A stretch of 64,000 nt of DNA from Pyxicephalus adspersus (taxonomy: Eukaryota > Chordata > Amphibia > Anura > Pyxicephalidae): NCBI RefSeq assembly GCF_032062135.1, contig NC_092870.1:645397-709396 (forward strand), given 5' to 3'. The notes under the pieces are model-generated. The model worked only from the letters and a program-made list of their open reading frames with translations. It was not told the origin of the DNA and searched no databases. The translations under genes and the position numbers were made by a program. Below, in pieces: positions 62,280 to 64,000 of the stretch (within the stretch, counting starts at the first letter, position 1; each line of letters starts with the position of its first letter).

Positions 62280-64000
62280 TTTTTAGTAGAGAAATACATA
62301 CATTTTTCTGTCCTTCTGGATAGATAGCAAGTGGTATAAAAAATAAATATCTGTTTTTTTTTACAGAAATACAGAAGTTTTTATGGCTTTTTTTTGATAG
62401 ATAGCAAGTAGGATCAGAATGAAATATCTGTATTTTTTTACAGAAATACAGACATTTTTCTGTTTATTTTCATAGATAGCAAGTGGTATCAGAATGAAAT
62501 ATCTGTAATTTTTTTACAGAAATACAGAAATTTTTCTGTTTATTTTGATAGCAAGTGGTATCAGAATTAAATATCTGTATTTTTTTTTACAGAAATACAG
62601 AAATTTTTCTGTTTATTTTGATAGATAGCAAGTGGTATCAGAATTAAATATCTGTATTTTTTTACAGAAATACAGACATTTTTCTGTTTATTTTCATAGA
62701 TAGCAAGTGGTATCAGAATGAAATATCTGTATTTTTTTTACAGAAATACAGAAATTTTTCTGTTTATTTTGATAGATAGCAAGTGGTATCAGAATTAAAT
62801 ATCTGTATTTTTTTACAGAAATACAGACATTTTTCTGTTTATTTTGATAGATAGCAAGTGGTATCAGAATGAAATATCTGTATTTTTTACAGAAATGTTG
62901 CTGTTTATTTTGATAGATAGCAAGTGGTATCAGAATGAAATATCTGTATTTTGTTTTATAGAAAAACAGAAATGTTGCTGTTTATTTTGATAGATAGCAA
63001 GTGGTATCAGAATGAAATATCTGTATTTTTTTTACAGAAATACAGAAATTTCTCTGTTTATTTTGATAGATTGCAAGAGTTAGCATAAATTATGATTACT
63101 CTTGCTATCTATCAAAAGAGCCAAAACAATTTATGTATTTCTCTCCAAAATATACAGATATTTAATTATGATTCATAATTAAATATCAGTATTTTTTAGA
63201 GCGAAATACAGATTTTTTTTATGGCTATTTAGATAGAAAGCAAGTGGGATTAGAATTCAATATCTGTATTTTTTTTTTTTACAGAAATAAAGAAAATTTT
63301 ATGGGTTTTTGGATAGATACTAAGTGCTATCAGAATTAAATATCTGTATTTTTTATGGATAAATATAGAAATTTTTCTGGCTTTTGTGATATATTACAAG
63401 AGGTATAATTTAGGATACCTCTTGCAATTTATCACTAAAAACCTAAAAATGTCTATTTCTGTAAAACAAATACAGATATTTTATTGTGATAGCACTTGGT
63501 ATCTATCCTAAAACCCATAAAAATTCAGTATTTCTCTCCAAAAAATACAGATATTTCATTCTGATCCCACTTTGCTATATATCTCCAAAGCCATAAAAAA
63601 TGATTTATTTCTCTCTCAAAAATCTAGATATTTAATTCTGATAGCACTTGGTATCGATCCAAAAGACCATAAAAAATCTATATTTCTCTACAGAAAATAC
63701 AGATCTTTAATTCTGATCCCACTTTGCTATATATCCCTAAAGCCATAAAAATTCATGTATTACTCTACAAACAATACAGATATTTAATTCTGATAGCACT
63801 TGGTAGTTGGTATCTATCCAAAAGGCCATAAAAAATTATATATTTTTCTCCAAAAAATACAGATATTTTATTCTGATAGCACTTGGTATGTATCCTAAAA
63901 CCCATAAAAATGTATGTATTTATGTGAAACAGATATTTAACTGTGATTGCACTTGCTAGATATCTACAAATGATAAAAAAATTATGTATTTCCCCGTGGA
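62280..64000 (-). repeat. ~76-bp minisatellite array (right array, inverted, then mixed orientation)
   Basis: Units GATAGATAGCAAGTGGTATC-AGAATGAAATATCTGTA... are the reverse complement of the unit at 12.1-13.4 kb. They run in this orientation to about 63,090, then flip (TTACTCTTGCTATCTATC at about 63,095-63,112), flip back at about 63,175, and flip again at about 63,405, from where orientation A continues to the window end. Each unit has an internal hairpin (ACAGAAA...TTTCTGT). The array is not finished at base 64,000. Confidence 0.93.

Noticed and set aside
1..64000. tRNA, rRNA or snRNA genes
   Set aside because: I scanned for cloverleaf-type and A/B-box patterns by eye and saw none I could support; a dedicated tRNA search would be decisive.

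Overview
This window looks like an interspersed-repeat-rich stretch of a vertebrate nuclear genome, most probably an amphibian (frog). The evidence is one intact single-exon vertebrate GPCR gene (GPR173/SREB3) embedded in a mixture typical of anuran DNA: a Penelope-like element, L1 and Tx1-like LINEs, a CR1/L2-type ORF1 esterase, chromodomain Ty3/Gypsy elements, hAT, Tc1/mariner-type and TTAA-ended palindromic elements. Introns, degenerate ORFs, poly(A) tails, microsatellites and target-site duplications all argue against a prokaryote. Species assignment is inference; I ran no search.

Layout. 1-1.6 kb: 5' part of a minus-strand Gypsy element (RT start, gag, primer site, LTR). 1.67-5.5 kb: a Penelope-like element (RT plus GIY-YIG) split by a 1,033-bp solo LTR. 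5.5-7.7 kb: its probable 3' side, with a (TA)n tract, a cluster of perfect GC hairpins and a hammerhead-ribozyme-like motif. 7.8-10.6 kb: a minus-strand gag-only LTR element. 11.6-18.8 kb: a hAT transposon with TAGGGATGAG ends, a long ~76-bp minisatellite between promoter and transposase, an internal duplication, and an antisense EXD1-like exonuclease fragment near its right end. 20.1-22.25 kb: internally deleted L1. 23.2-24.9 kb: rearranged Gypsy remnant. 25.3-26.1 kb: solo LTR. 26.7-36.8 kb: a second L1 (minus) split by a 4.9-kb chromodomain Gypsy element with a perfect CTGTA target duplication and carrying a TA-flanked MITE.

37.7-44.4 kb: a plus-strand chromodomain Gypsy carrying a 1.5-kb hAT-type insertion with 8-bp duplications. 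44.4-47.8 kb: a low-copy island with GPR173 (minus strand, complete) and a Tc1 remnant. 47.8-57.4 kb: a minus-strand Gypsy with LTRs related to those of the 37.7-kb element, expanded by two large inverted-repeat elements (50.6-51.9 and 52.1-55.4 kb), the second with a Tx1-like LINE fragment at its centre. 57.9-58.7 kb: LINE ORF1 with an SGNH-esterase domain. 59.2-62.0 kb: a second, much better preserved hAT transposase, followed from 62.28 kb to the window end by the same minisatellite, first inverted and then switching orientation repeatedly.

The only gene I regard as a functional host gene is GPR173. The most unusual signal is the hAT/minisatellite association: the same ~76-bp, hairpin-containing unit lies 5' of one BED-hAT transposase and, inverted, 3' of another, as if these elements carry giant subterminal repeat arrays; one of them also carries an antisense piece of a piRNA-pathway gene (EXD1).
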